A stretch of DNA of 27,500 bases from Symbiodinium natans (lineage: Eukaryota > Sar > Dinophyceae > Suessiales > Symbiodiniaceae): assembly GCA_905221605.1 (NCBI GenBank), contig CAJNDS010000262.1, positions 1-27,500 on the forward strand, read 5' to 3'. This document shows positions 17,239 to 24,419 of this stretch, piece by piece. The notes below the pieces were generated by a model. It did no database searches, was not told the DNA's origin, and was given only the letters and a program-made list of their open reading frames with translations. The translations under genes were made by a program, and so were the position numbers. Each line of letters starts with the position of its first letter. The first letter of the stretch is position 1.

Positions 17239-17813
17239 CTAGGGCCCCTGGACTTGCCAGCAAAACAGTACAGAAGATGCCTTGGGATTGAGCCATCCGT
17301 CCTCTGACGTGCCCGGGTTATCCGCGTGCTCCGTGTGCTCCACGTGCTCGGGCTCGGCGGCCGTGTCCGCAAGCGCTTCAGGCGCTTCAGGCGCTTCCGG
17401 CTGCTTCGCTTGGCGCGTGCTGTCCACGGCATCTTTGTGGACGATGGCCGCCCCCTTCTGTGCGAGACTCACCCGCCGTGCTTCGAACTTGGCCTCTTGG
17501 AACTGCACCACGGACAGAAACTCAAGCCAACCCCCCTCGACCCGCTCATTCACCACGAGGGCCAGCATTTGGGCCCTGGTCAGCCCCTTGTAGAGCTGCG
17601 CGCGCGTTTCCAGATCCACCGCACAGCTCTGTATCGGGGCATCCAGCCCGACACAGATCACCACCAGTTGCTCTAAGCCCTCCGCGCTGCTCATGGAGTC
17701 CAAGACCAGGTGCTCTTTGGCTTGAGGAGCTTGGGTGGCTGCCAGATTAGGCAGATGGCTCAGGGACTCCCGAAAATCCATCAAGCACAGGTTGCGATGC
17801 GGAAGCTCCTCTA
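17239..17813 (-). CDS. SF1-type helicase/ATPase, last exon (C-terminal motifs)
   Basis: Third exon of the gene that starts at 19003. It begins TA GAG GAG after the AAATAG acceptor of the family D element intron. It carries the C-terminal motifs of superfamily 1 helicases: VVICVGLDAP (motif V-like) and LYKGLTRAQMLALVV (the motif VI pattern x-x-x-L-T-R-A-x-x-x-L-x-V), which completes the arginine-finger side of the ATP site. A glutamate/alanine/proline-rich, low-complexity tail follows (EAPEAPEAL ... EHVEHTEHAD), then TAG at 17239-17241. The join to exon 2 is in phase (1) and is required, because exon 2 alone has only the N-terminal motifs. Confidence 0.8.
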
Positions 17814-17914
17814 CTATTTCTTTAAGAACCCTCAAAAAACAAAACAAATCTTCCTTATAAGGGAAATATAGGGATTATTGTCTTCTTTTTCTTGAGGGGG
17901 TTTCTTAAGCAAAC
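17814..17914 (-). mobile_element. Introner-like element, family D copy 2, intron of the helicase gene
   Basis: The 101-nt GT-AG intron coincides almost exactly with an inverted-repeat element: CTATTTCTTTAAGAACC at one end and GGTTTCTTAAGCAAACAG at the other (to 17916). The terminal repeats match family D copy 1. Removing it joins helicase motif IV to motifs V/VI in frame, whereas reading through it gives stops in both exon frames. Confidence 0.85.
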
Positions 17915-18697
17915 AGGAGTCCTCTCTCAGTCGTTTCTGCAAAATGGGCCGCAGCTGGAGGCAGAAGGCCTCGTCTGGCGTCAGCAAGGCCACGCGCTTG
18001 TGCAGGCTGGTGCCGGGGAAGCTGTGCACCACGTGCCACAGGGCCGTGACGACATGCTTCGCATACTCCTCGAAGCGCTGAGAGGGGTCCGACAGGTTGA
18101 AGATGAAGGATTTGAGAGGGGGGCCATCCGTGCTCAGAGCTGTCGCCACGTCAGCCATACCCGAATCAAGGCGGAAGGCAGCAGAACCAGCAACAATGCG
18201 CTTGGTGCTCCGCAGAACCTGTGTCAGCTTGACTGTCTGAATGCCAGGCCATGGGTAGGTCTGCTCGACAGCAGATGACTGTGACGCATCGGAGCACAAC
18301 AGCCACTGATCACACACGATGCTTTCTAGACGCGGGAAGACGGCAGAGTCGGGCCGAAAGACCGAGTGAGCCTCGTCCACGACTGCAAGCTGGAAGTGCT
18401 CCGTGCAAGTGCGCTGAGAGCAGATAATGCGCCCCTGACTTACACTTGGCCAAAGAAGTTCTTCATAGGGACTGTGTAGCAAAGCGACTCTTTGAATCCA
18501 GGAATTCATCTTGCTTTCGCTCGGCCGGCCCTTCCCAGTTCGACGCATGGCCAGCCACTGGAGGACGTGAAGCCCCAGGGCAGAAGAAGGCGCGACGTAC
18601 AGGACTTGAGCTTGCGAACTGCTCTGGAGCTCGTCGAGCAAGCGATGGACAGCCAGGAAGGTCTTGCCTGCACCTGACGAGAAGAAGAAGGGCTTCC
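17915..18697 (-). CDS. SF1-type helicase/ATPase, exon 2 (Walker A and B)
   Basis: The best-supported multi-exon gene in the window; assembled from 19003 to 17239 it gives about 482 residues. This exon holds FFFSSGAGKTFLAVHRLL (Walker A / motif I), VLYVAPSSALGL (motif Ia), LAVVDEAHS (Walker B / motif II), WLLCSDASQS (motif III, D-x-x-Q), and VKLTQVLRSTKRIV (motif IV-like, R-S). These in order define a superfamily 1 helicase or helicase-like ATPase that hydrolyses ATP to move on nucleic acid; the substrate is unknown. Start is set by GGTTAG|GG behind a poly-C tract (phase 1). It ends at CTCCT|GTTTGC. Its closest subfamily (UvrD-like, Schlafen-like, TRANK1-like) cannot be decided by eye. Confidence 0.88.
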
Positions 18698-18718
18698 CTA
18701 ACCTGTTCGTTTCAGGTG

Positions 18719-18745
18719 CGGGGGGGGGAGGGGGGGGGGGGGGGT
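18719..18745. repeat. Poly-G run (poly-C on the coding strand)
   Basis: Lies about 20 nt upstream of the acceptor of helicase exon 2 on the minus strand, where it would serve as the polypyrimidine tract. Confidence 0.9.
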
Positions 18746-18847
18746 CGCGGAGGAATGATTAGTGATGACGTGGACTTGCCGAGTTTTTGGATTTTGATGG
18801 AGTTTTCCAGGGCCGGGTCCGGGCCCTTTTATGAACCCTGGATTTCG

Positions 18848-18912
18848 TGGACCCTAAACTGGCCCTAAACCGTAAACCCTAAACCCAAATCCCTAAACCC
18901 TAAACCCTAAAC
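18848..18912. repeat. Telomere-like array, CCCTAAA orientation, at the 5' end of helicase intron 1
   Basis: On the coding (minus) strand the intron begins GTTTAGGGTTTAGGG: the donor GT is the first base pair of the array. The intron (18698-18912, 215 nt) thus has a G-rich telomere-like start and a poly-C end. Confidence 0.95.
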
Positions 18913-19003
18913 CCGGTGCTCCTGCGACGGCGGCGAGGTGCACATGCCTGGCGCCTTCCATCGCGCGGAGCGCCTGCTCCTGTAGGGAGGTCAGCTGGTC
19001 CAT
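18913..19003 (-). CDS. SF1-type helicase/ATPase, candidate first exon
   Basis: MDQLTSLQEQALRAMEGAR then HVHLAAVAGAPG, ending CACCGG|GTTTAG in phase 1, which matches the GGTTAG|GG acceptor of exon 2. L-x-x-x-Q-x-x-A about 25 residues before Walker A is where SF1 helicases have their Q motif, so the join makes biochemical sense. The ATG at 19003-19001 is a possible start; alternatively the frame stays open upstream to a GGTTCAG acceptor at about 19020 that follows C-rich telomere-like DNA, making this an internal exon. Confidence 0.65.
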
Positions 19004-19020
19004 GCTCAGCAGACTTTGCC

Positions 19021-19066
19021 TGAACCGCAGGGTTTCGGGTTTATGGTTTGGGGTTTAGGGATAGTA
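19021..19066. repeat. Degenerate telomere-like piece, TTTAGGG orientation
   Basis: GGGTTTCGGGTTTATGGTTTGGGG then TTTAGGG (split to avoid a long string). C-rich on the strand of the helicase, just upstream of its first recognised exon. Confidence 0.8.
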
Positions 19067-19130
19067 TGAACAAATGATCATTTCCATTCCTGGTTGGTTT
19101 TAATACCCATAAAAATGTAAAGAATGATCT

Positions 19131-19321
19131 TCAACAATGACCCAGTTGCTCATAGAGCTCCAAGAAGCGTGCCTTCTCAACTTGCACCTCCCGGGTCACC
19201 CCTTGAAGCTTCAAGGCTTCGTTGACGGCCTGCTCAAAGTCACCACTGAGGACTTGGTCTCTGAGGGCATGTAGAGCCAGAACTGCAGGGATCCGGATGC
19301 CAACTTCTAGTGCAGGGAGAC
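19131..19321 (-). CDS. Terminal exon of an unrecognised gene
   Basis: Acceptor AACCGCGCAG|GT and stop TGA (19131-19133) enclose 62 codons: LPALEVGIRIPAVLALHALR, then DQVLSGDFEQAVNEAL, then a charged helix ending LYEQLGHC. Composition and alternation of hydrophobic and charged residues are convincingly coding, likely a helical C-terminus. It ends only about 130 nt before the helicase ATG on the same strand, a tight head-to-tail spacing. A weakly similar last exon (L-R-x-x-x-x-SGDF) lies at 27260. No family recognised. Confidence 0.65.
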
Positions 19322-19859
19322 CTGCGCGGTTTTTCTAGAGTTGCAGCCCCCGATTTCAGACATCCCTCGAAGAAAGCCGGAAGACCTGCGGCGGGTGGTC
19401 CCTGAAAAGAATATCAATGAGTAGAACAGAGCCTTACTTCCTTGGGGAGCCCAGACTACCAGAACCAGCTTTGAACACACTAAGCTTGAACTGCCTCTAC
19501 GATTCCGCCTGCCCAGAGCAAGGCAGTTCTTCTCGTTTAGTTTAAGGACCGACTCTTGAGGAGAACCTTCAGGTTTTTTTTCGCTCCTGGAAAGCTGGCC
19601 GAAGCGCAGGCGTTTAAGTCTGCTGCCCCTGGAGGGAAAATTTGGTTATTTTCAGTATCGTTCAAGGATCGACTGGACCTTACCCTCACACCGTGTAGTG
19701 TAGGTCAAGGGGTGTCAGCCGAGGCGTTGCAGGCCGGCTCCATGCGTACCCAGTAGGAACGCCTGCGACCCGTATAGCTGACCTCCAAACTCCTGGCAAT
19801 ATCCTGCACCCTTAAACCCTTGACCCATAAGGCCCCACTCCCCTCCCCCGCCCCAAACA
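19322..19859. other. No gene recognised
   Basis: A short imperfect direct repeat (GTTTAAGGACCGACT near 19539 and GTTCAAGGATCGACT near 19660). The 66-codon plus frame has no motif. Confidence 0.45.
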
Positions 19860-19924
19860 AGCAAGACCCTAAACCCTAAACCCTAAACCCTAAACCCTAA
19901 ACCCTAAACCCTAAACCCTAAACA
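19860..19924. repeat. Telomere-like array, CCCTAAA orientation, nine perfect units
   Basis: G-rich on the minus strand, starting 8 nt after the donor of the exon at 19933. Confidence 0.97.
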
Positions 19925-19932
19925 TCTGGCAC

Positions 19933-20019
19933 CTGTTTGAAGCCTCGAGGGTCGGCAACCCAGCAACTTAATGCCATCGGACAGGCACTTCTCCAAAGAC
20001 CGGCAGAGAGCGTCCAGAC
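19933..20019 (-). CDS. Candidate internal exon, unknown protein
   Basis: 29 codons, phase 1-1, from CACCTGAG|GT to CAAACAG|GTGCCAG. Peptide LDALCRSLEKCLSDGIKLL then GCRPSRLQT. Regular helix-like spacing of Leu and Lys supports coding. A TTTAGGG array (coding-strand sense) follows immediately. Confidence 0.5.
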
Positions 20020-20197
20020 CTCAGGTGGGTCAAGGCCCAAGGCCCAAAGGAACATGCACCAAACAGTCAGCAGTAGGACGTAGCTAAGTAGCAACTCCTA
20101 AGACAAGACGTTCGTCGCATGACTTTCTTGCGGTAGAGGGGGTTCCCTCAAGCGTTGCCATGGATTCACTTTGCGTAGACGAAATCCTAACTCAGCG

Positions 20198-20228
20198 CCT
20201 GGAGAGCCCGATCCCACGGCTCTCCAGG
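20198..20228. repeat. Perfect 11-bp hairpin
   Basis: CCTGGAGAGCC (20198-20208) and GGCTCTCCAGG (20218-20228) around a 9-nt loop. Strong GC-rich stem; could be a structured RNA, a relic element or chance. Confidence 0.85.
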
Positions 20229-20477
20229 TTTCTAGGGTTTTGGGGGTTTAATGGGTTTAAGGCTTTTCGGGAATTTAGGACTTAGTTAGTTCTTTCTGGG
20301 AATGTGAGTATTCCGTGCTTAGCTGTTCGATGGTGAGTAGTGTTGGGGTTGTGCTGGCGCTAAGGCTTCAAGATTTTGCAACAACTCAGTCTCTTTGGAA
20401 TAGTTCGGGGTTTGTAGGGTCTGTGTAGAAACTGGACACCGAAAAGTGGACCGCGCATGCAGGAAAACAGACACCAC
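20229..20477. other. No gene recognised
   Basis: Presumed intron or 3' flank downstream of the signal-peptide exon on the minus strand. No exon found. Confidence 0.4.
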
Positions 20478-20481
20478 CTAC

Positions 20482-20540
20482 GTGCCCAAACAACGAAGGG
20501 CGAGCAAAGAAAGGACGACAACCACCGCCAGCTGAGCCAT
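20482..20540 (-). CDS. Candidate first exon with signal peptide
   Basis: ATG at 20540-20538 begins MAQLAVVVVLSLLALRCLG, a textbook cleavable signal peptide (short polar start, Val/Leu core, small residues at the end). The next bases are a donor, GGCAC|GTAGGTGG, in phase 2, so the mature protein must lie in downstream exons that I could not find in the next 500 nt. This suggests a secreted or membrane protein gene with a long first intron. Confidence 0.5.
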
Positions 20541-20713
20541 GATCAAGTCAGTTTCCGTTACTAGATACTTTTTTGTTTGGTTGTTCCATGCCTTTGCATG
20601 GAAACAAAAACCATGGTTGAGGACAAGCTTCAAAAACGAAGTGCCCCCGATTTCACTTTCAGCCGGTCTAGTGGACAAAGAACTTAACACAAAGTCCAGC
20701 TCTCCCTCCGTAC

Positions 20714-20848
20714 CCTGGCCTCTCCTGAGGGCAGGGCCGCCCAACTCCACGACTTCGTCAAACGCTTGACTCGCGTGGCGGACATCCCCAGCATCGACGG
20801 TTGCCCCAGTCCTCTCCACCGCAGCGAAGCCGAAACGCTCCAAAAGCC
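20714..20848 (-). CDS. Candidate internal exon, unknown protein
   Basis: 44 codons, phase 1-1, from GGCCTAAG|GG to GGCCAGG|GTACGG. Peptide LLERFGFAAVERTGATV, then DAGDVRHASQAFDEVVELGG (helical, acidic). The upstream intron ends in C-rich telomere-like DNA (coding-strand sense). Confidence 0.5.
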
Positions 20849-20855
20849 CTTAGGC

Positions 20856-20948
20856 CCCTTAGGGTTTCAGGGTTTTGAGACCCTAAAACAAACCCTAAAA
20901 CCCCTAAACCCCTAAACCCCCAAATCCCTAAACCTCTATAACCCTCCC
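20856..20948. repeat. Head-to-head telomere-like pieces
   Basis: TTAGGGTTTCAGGG is followed directly by CCCTAAAACAAACCC and further CCCTAAA units, so the two orientations can fold together. On the minus strand this is G-rich then C-rich, the order expected for one complete intron upstream of the exon at 20848. Confidence 0.85.
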
Positions 20949-21233
20949 CTAGGTACACGCAGTGTTGGGGCAACTCCGAGGAGGGTCAGTTGGCCTTTTT
21001 TGGGGATCTTTGCTTGCTTTGGGCTCCTGAAGGGCGCCTCTTTTCTTTTCTGGTTCATCCCTGACTTTTGAAATTCGGTTACGTGTGCCCTTCTTTGTGG
21101 CTAATCTGTGTCTTTTCGTGTTGGTCTGTTTGCGTTGGTTATCCCTTGCCTCCTCTCTTTAAAAGACAATTTCGCCCATCTTGAGTAAAAGCCAACAGGG
21201 GAAGTCTGCCCGGGAAGTCCTGTCGCATCTTAC
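20949..21233. other. No gene recognised
   Basis: Downstream of the P-loop gene on the minus strand. A further acceptor (GGCTTTTACTCAAG, near 21185) may open another small exon ending TAA, not firm. Confidence 0.4.
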
Positions 21234-21354
21234 CCGCCACAAGAGGATGCCCTGCGAAGGATCTGCCACCTTCTGCTCCAGAACTGTACCTCGGTGGGCC
21301 CCTGAGCAAAACCTTCCGAACGAGTATTCCTGCTTTCAACCCTCTTAAATGAAC
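21234..21354 (-). CDS. P-loop gene, candidate exon 4
   Basis: Acceptor TTTTCCTCTTTAAG|GT, donor GGCGG|GTAAGA. Peptide SFKRVESRNTRSEGFAQ, then PTEVQFWSRRWQILRRA. Joins exon 3 in phase 1 through a 51-nt intron and leaves in phase 2, so the gene continues beyond. Confidence 0.5.
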
Positions 21355-21405
21355 CTTAAAGAGGAAAATAATAAGAACATAACAAAACTGCCCTTTAAGA
21401 CTTAC

Positions 21406-21523
21406 AAGGGCCGACCTCGGTACCTCTCTGCCAGTCCACGCCCAAGCCTGGATCCGCCGGCAGAAAGTCGACCCGGCAGCCGGGCGAAAACTCATGCTGT
21501 AGGAACTCTGAGACGTCAATCTC
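21406..21523 (-). CDS. P-loop gene, candidate exon 3
   Basis: Acceptor GTGCAACAG|GAG, donor GGCCCTT|GTAAGT (full consensus). Peptide EIDVSEFLQHEFSPGCRVDF then LPADPGLGVDWQRG, convincingly coding. Phase 0 in, phase 1 out. Confidence 0.6.
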
Positions 21524-21584
21524 CTGTTGCACTTACCAGAAGTCACGCGCAAGCGCGCGACTCCAGAAAAAAAGGCGGGGCGCT

Positions 21585-21645
21585 CCCTCTCTCCCTCTCT
21601 CTCTCTCCCCCTCTCTCTCTTTCCGCTCTCTCTATGGGCTTCCCT
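21585..21645. repeat. (TC)n microsatellite inside a candidate intron
   Basis: Purine-rich on the coding strand, within the 130-nt candidate intron 21524-21653 of the P-loop gene. Confidence 0.9.
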
Positions 21646-21653
21646 TTTCTAGC

Positions 21654-21794
21654 GTGATGTCGGAACATGGTGCAAGCATGCAGAGCCGTCTCCTCATAGT
21701 CCCATCCCATCTCATCGGCCGTCGCCAGCTCGCACTTCTGCGAGCCACCCAGGCCGATCCCATCCCAGAGGTTTACCAAGTCGTTGCGCAGCTC
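21654..21794 (-). CDS. P-loop gene, candidate exon 2
   Basis: 47 codons, phase 0-0: ELRNDLVNLWDGIGLGGSQK, then CELATADEMGWDYEETALHA. Acceptor GCATGCAG|GAG. The best donor is a GC site (CATCAC|GCTAG), a type common in dinoflagellates. One of the most protein-like stretches in the window; no family recognised. Confidence 0.62.
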
Positions 21795-21905
21795 CTGCAT
21801 GCTCAGCCTCAGTGCCCCCCCCCAACAGAGTGAGCCTCCCTCCCCCCACTCCCCCCGTGCCCCCCCATTGAGAGAAAAATACTGATCACAGTGAGCAGAT
21901 TTTAC

Positions 21906-22006
21906 CCTACAAACTGACGAACCAAAGCTCCGGAAAAGGAGTTGAGAGAGAGAGGCAAGAGTCTTTCCATGTCCGCACTGGCCTGGAAAGAACACTGCTT
22001 TCCTTG
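21906..22006 (-). CDS. P-loop gene, candidate exon 1 (Walker A)
   Basis: Acceptor GCTGAAGCAG|CA and donor TGTAGG|GTAAAA enclose 33 codons containing AVFFPGQCGHGKTLASL, which fits Walker A (G-x4-G-K-T) followed by a helix, as in nucleotide-binding ATPases or helicases. No Walker B is visible in exons 2-4, so the ATPase family is undetermined; a chance P-loop match in a short exon is possible. Upstream the frame remains open to an ATG at 22061. Confidence 0.48.
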
Positions 22007-22334
22007 CTGCTTCAGCGATCAGGGATAGCCTAACCCTCCCCGCTCCCACGGAGAACCACAAACAGAGGCCGCCTTAAACTTCATATAGCCGCCCTCTCCC
22101 TGCCCCACACACCCAAAGTTCTTCCAATGGCTGGACGCGCTTCAATTTCTGGCTTCTGCCGACTGCTTGGCAGACCTGGCTCGGGATTTTAAAGAAGAGA
22201 CTCGGCCCAGGCAGGGAACGCAAAAACACACACCCCAACAAACACCAGTCAACAAAACGACAAAGGAGGAAGGCCCTTGACCCCCCTCCTCCTCCTCCCC
22301 CTCCCGCCTCCCCTTTGGGATGAGATGGCTGAGA
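22007..22334. other. No confident gene; polypyrimidine patch
   Basis: Between the P-loop gene and the terminal exon at 22335. CTCCTCCTCC-type tract at 22284-22313. Possible 5' region of the P-loop gene. Confidence 0.4.
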
Positions 22335-22450
22335 CTAAGCTTCCCACATGAGCCTCCCCCCAATGGCCTTGTGAAACCACTCGTGATACCACTGGCAACC
22401 CCAGGAGGCAATTCGCCCTGCACGGTCCCACTGTCTCGTCGCCTGCTCCT
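22335..22450 (-). CDS. Terminal exon of an unrecognised gene
   Basis: Acceptor CATCTGAAAAG|AG (22452-22451) and TAG (22335-22337) enclose 38 codons: EQATRQWDRAGRIASWGCQW, then YHEWFHKAIGGRLMWEA. High Trp/His content and absence of low complexity argue for a real C-terminus. The upstream intron ends in CCCTAAA-type DNA (coding-strand sense; 22470-22498). Other two minus frames are also open over part of this region. Confidence 0.55.
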
Positions 22451-22469
22451 CTTTTCAGATGTTTTTGTT

Positions 22470-22498
22470 TAGGGTGTAGGTTTAGGGTTCAGGGCTTC
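22470..22498. repeat. Short telomere-like piece, TTTAGGG orientation
   Basis: Four degenerate units, C-rich on the coding strand of the exon at 22450. Confidence 0.8.
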
Positions 22499-22540
22499 TC
22501 TTTTAGTTCCTTTCTTGTTCTTTTTGTTGCACTTCCTATC

Positions 22541-22735
22541 CCCCAAGCAGCAAGAGTCTGTGCGGGGCTTCCTGTTTTGCTTTTGTTGTTTTCTGGGGGT
22601 CAGGGGGTTGAGGAGACTGGTGTTGCATACCCGCGGCCTCTGCTTTCTTGCGGTCCTGGGGACTGGCATCTGACCGAACCTCGGGAAAGGGCGAGAAGCC
22701 ACCAAGAACACTCTCGGGGATCACTGGGGTCTTCC
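22541..22735 (-). CDS. Candidate exon after a TTTAGGG array, frame unresolved
   Basis: After TATAG|GGAAG the minus strand is open in two frames: TPVIPESVLGGFSPFPEV followed by a charged Pro/Gln-rich segment, or MEDPSDPRECSWWLLALSRG. Only the second is in phase with the preceding exon if the 22-nt array were removed exactly. Composition alone does not decide; the region is coding or recently so. Confidence 0.38.
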
Positions 22736-22757
22736 CTATAAACCCTAAACCCTAAAC
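22736..22757. repeat. Short TTTAGGG array (minus sense) between two coding segments
   Basis: Two and a half units with GT at one end and AG at the other (22 nt). Too short for a normal spliceosomal intron, yet it separates two coding-like segments and carries an in-frame stop. It may be a disruption of the gene. Confidence 0.7.
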
Positions 22758-22933
22758 ATGGTAGCCCCCAATTTCTGAATCCCCGGCATGTGGACCCCAA
22801 AGAACCAAGGAGGCTCTTCTCTCAACAAGGACCGAGGAGCTAGGACTGCGCCCGTGGCCGCTGCCTCCTCTTCGGCTTCTTGCCACTGCTCCTCGGAGTA
22901 CGGTGGCCTCAGCACCTTGAGGTAGCCAAACTC
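22758..22933 (-). CDS. Candidate exon, unknown protein
   Basis: Acceptor GGCCCGAG|GAG behind a poly-C tract leads into 58 codons: EFGYLKVLRPPYSEEQWQEA, then a Glu/Ala-rich helix and SLLREEPPWFFGVHMPGIQ. One of the clearest coding stretches in the window by composition. It runs straight into the TTTAGGG array at 22757, where the unspliced frame stops after Phe-Arg-Val. Confidence 0.62.
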
Positions 22934-22944
22934 CTCGGGCCATG

Positions 22945-22965
22945 GAGGGGGGGGGGGGGGGGGAG
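22945..22965. repeat. Poly-G run (poly-C on the coding strand)
   Basis: Ends about 10 nt before the acceptor of the exon at 22933 on the minus strand. Confidence 0.9.
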
Positions 22966-22972
22966 GGAAGTC

Positions 22973-23017
22973 AAACCCTAAACCCTAAACCCTATAAACC
23001 CTAAACCCTAAACCCTT
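22973..23017. repeat. Telomere-like array, CCCTAAA orientation
   Basis: Six units with one CCCTATAAA variant; G-rich on the minus strand, followed by the poly-C tract, then the exon at 22933. Confidence 0.95.
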
Positions 23018-23561
23018 GGAACTGAAAGCCTAACTGCCCCAACGAAAGTCCTTCACACAGAAACACTAGTACATGAACGAGCCCAACCCGGCCCAAGCCG
23101 CTCCTTCCATCCCCGCTTGCCATAAATTCGCGGGCAGTAGCAGCAGCCCGGGTTGCGCGGGTCCGGTGCATGTTGGCCCAGGCCTTCGTTCTGCAACTGA
23201 CCCCGGTTCTCAATAGGGAATGAGGGAGAATGAAGGAGTGCACGGAGCAACCAAGGCTGTGACCATCATCTTTGCTGCAAAGGAAGACGCAGGCCACAGA
23301 ATCTCCGTGATACTCCTTGGTGAGGGCCTCCCAGCCAGAGGCATACTTGCCAGGGAAGGAGATGAAGCAGCTGTCTGCCTCCTCCCGGATATCGCCACGG
23401 TATGAGATTTTGCGGAAGCAATCCCCGATTGCCGGCCCTTCCTTCAGTGTCAGAAAGAAGGTCTGCTGCCCTGGTGCTGGTGCTAAAGGTGGCAGGGCTC
23501 GGGCTGCCGATGCCGTTTGGTCCGCTTGCGCTGTCGCCGCTGCTCCTCTCCTGTCCTGCAT
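23018..23561 (-). CDS. Long coding segment, unknown protein
   Basis: The longest open stretch outside the helicase and ankyrin genes (ATG at 23561 gives 186 codons, but the last part runs into the telomere-like array). The core from about 23510 to 23220 is clearly protein-like: QQTFFLTLKEGPAIGDCF, RKISYRGDIREEADSCFISF, PGKYASGWEALTKEYHGD, SVACVFLCSKDDGHSLGC. Cys, Gly and aromatic residues suggest a folded domain. The C-terminal third (Arg/Ala/Thr-rich) may be intron. At the N-terminal side another frame (FNPTAALFEFGRHLHDAA, about 23620-23570) is probably a neighbouring exon. Family not recognised. Confidence 0.6.
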
Positions 23562-23633
23562 GGCGCAGCGTCATGCAAGTGGCGACCAAATTCAAACAGC
23601 GCGGCTGTGGGATTGAACTGGCTGCGCAAGCAG

Positions 23634-23752
23634 AGACCCTAACCCCTAACCCCTAACCCCTAACCCCTAAACCCTAAACCCTAAACCCTAAACCCTAAAC
23701 CCTAAACCCTAAACCCTAACCCTAAACCCTAAAACCCTAAAACCCTAATGGC
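23634..23752. repeat. Telomere-like array, CCCTAAC then CCCTAAA units
   Basis: Starts with four CCCCTAA units, continues with about eight CCCTAAA, ends with CCCTAAAA variants. C-rich on the plus strand and directly upstream of the plus-strand exon at 23766. Confidence 0.97.
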
Positions 23753-23765
23753 CTCTGGCCTCCAG

Positions 23766-23875
23766 AGACCTGCGTCCTCATGCCAGGCTCTGAGAAAATT
23801 GAAGCCCTCATGGAATCTCCTGCCCTTCCTCCCCCCGGCCCCAGAGCCCATTCCTTCAATTACTTCAACTCCCGG
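23766..23875 (+). CDS. Candidate exon, unknown protein
   Basis: CTGGCCTCCAG|AG acceptor and CTCCCGG|GTTTTT donor bracket TCVLMPGSEKIEALMESPAL, then PPPGPRAHSFNYFNSR. The minus strand is not open here. The donor lies at the start of a 36-bp tandem duplication that also contains CCCTAAA units. Confidence 0.48.
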
Positions 23876-23947
23876 GTTTTTAACATCACCCTAAACCCTA
23901 AACCCTCTATGGTTTTTAACATCACCCTAAACCCCTAAACCCTCTAT
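23875..23947. repeat. Tandem duplication of 36-37 bp containing CCCTAAA
   Basis: GGTTTTTAACATCACCC followed by two CCCTAAA-type units and CTCTAT occurs twice head to tail, copies differing by one C. Confidence 0.95.
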
Positions 23948-24419
23948 CAAGCCCAAACCCTGAACTTTTGGGCTCCAAGTCCCATTTGCTGGGGGGCCTC
24001 TTCTGGTTCACGGCTCGCCCGTGCCTGGAGCCCAGGGGACCCCTTAGGGGACACAAGAAGGGCGTTGACCGAAACGGAGATGTTCGGGTGCAGCAGAGTA
24101 ATCATGACGAAATGAAAATTAGGGGTCTGCAGGTGTCGGAAAAATTCTCGATGGGTCCCAAAATGGCAGTCGAGAAGCATGAGCCCTAAGCCCTGCCCCT
24201 CAACTCCTCAACCCTACGCCGGAACAACCTATCTTGTCACCATATCGTGGCAACAGAGCAACGCAGAAGCTATCAGGTAAGTTCGATGCTTGCTTGAAGG
24301 GTGCCTTGAGGAAACAGAGGTGTCTAAGGGCCTTATATGGCGTCATGGCTTCTTCTGCCCAGCGCGTGCATAAAGCAGTCCATTAATTCTACCAGGTTGG
24401 GAGACATGGGGATTTACGA
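23948..24419. other. No confident gene; one strong donor
   Basis: Overlapping frames on both strands (23947-24189). A full-consensus plus-strand donor, TATCAG|GTAAGT, lies at 24276, and ALRKQRCLRALYGVMASS is open downstream (about 24300-24382), so a small plus-strand exon is possible. Confidence 0.35.
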
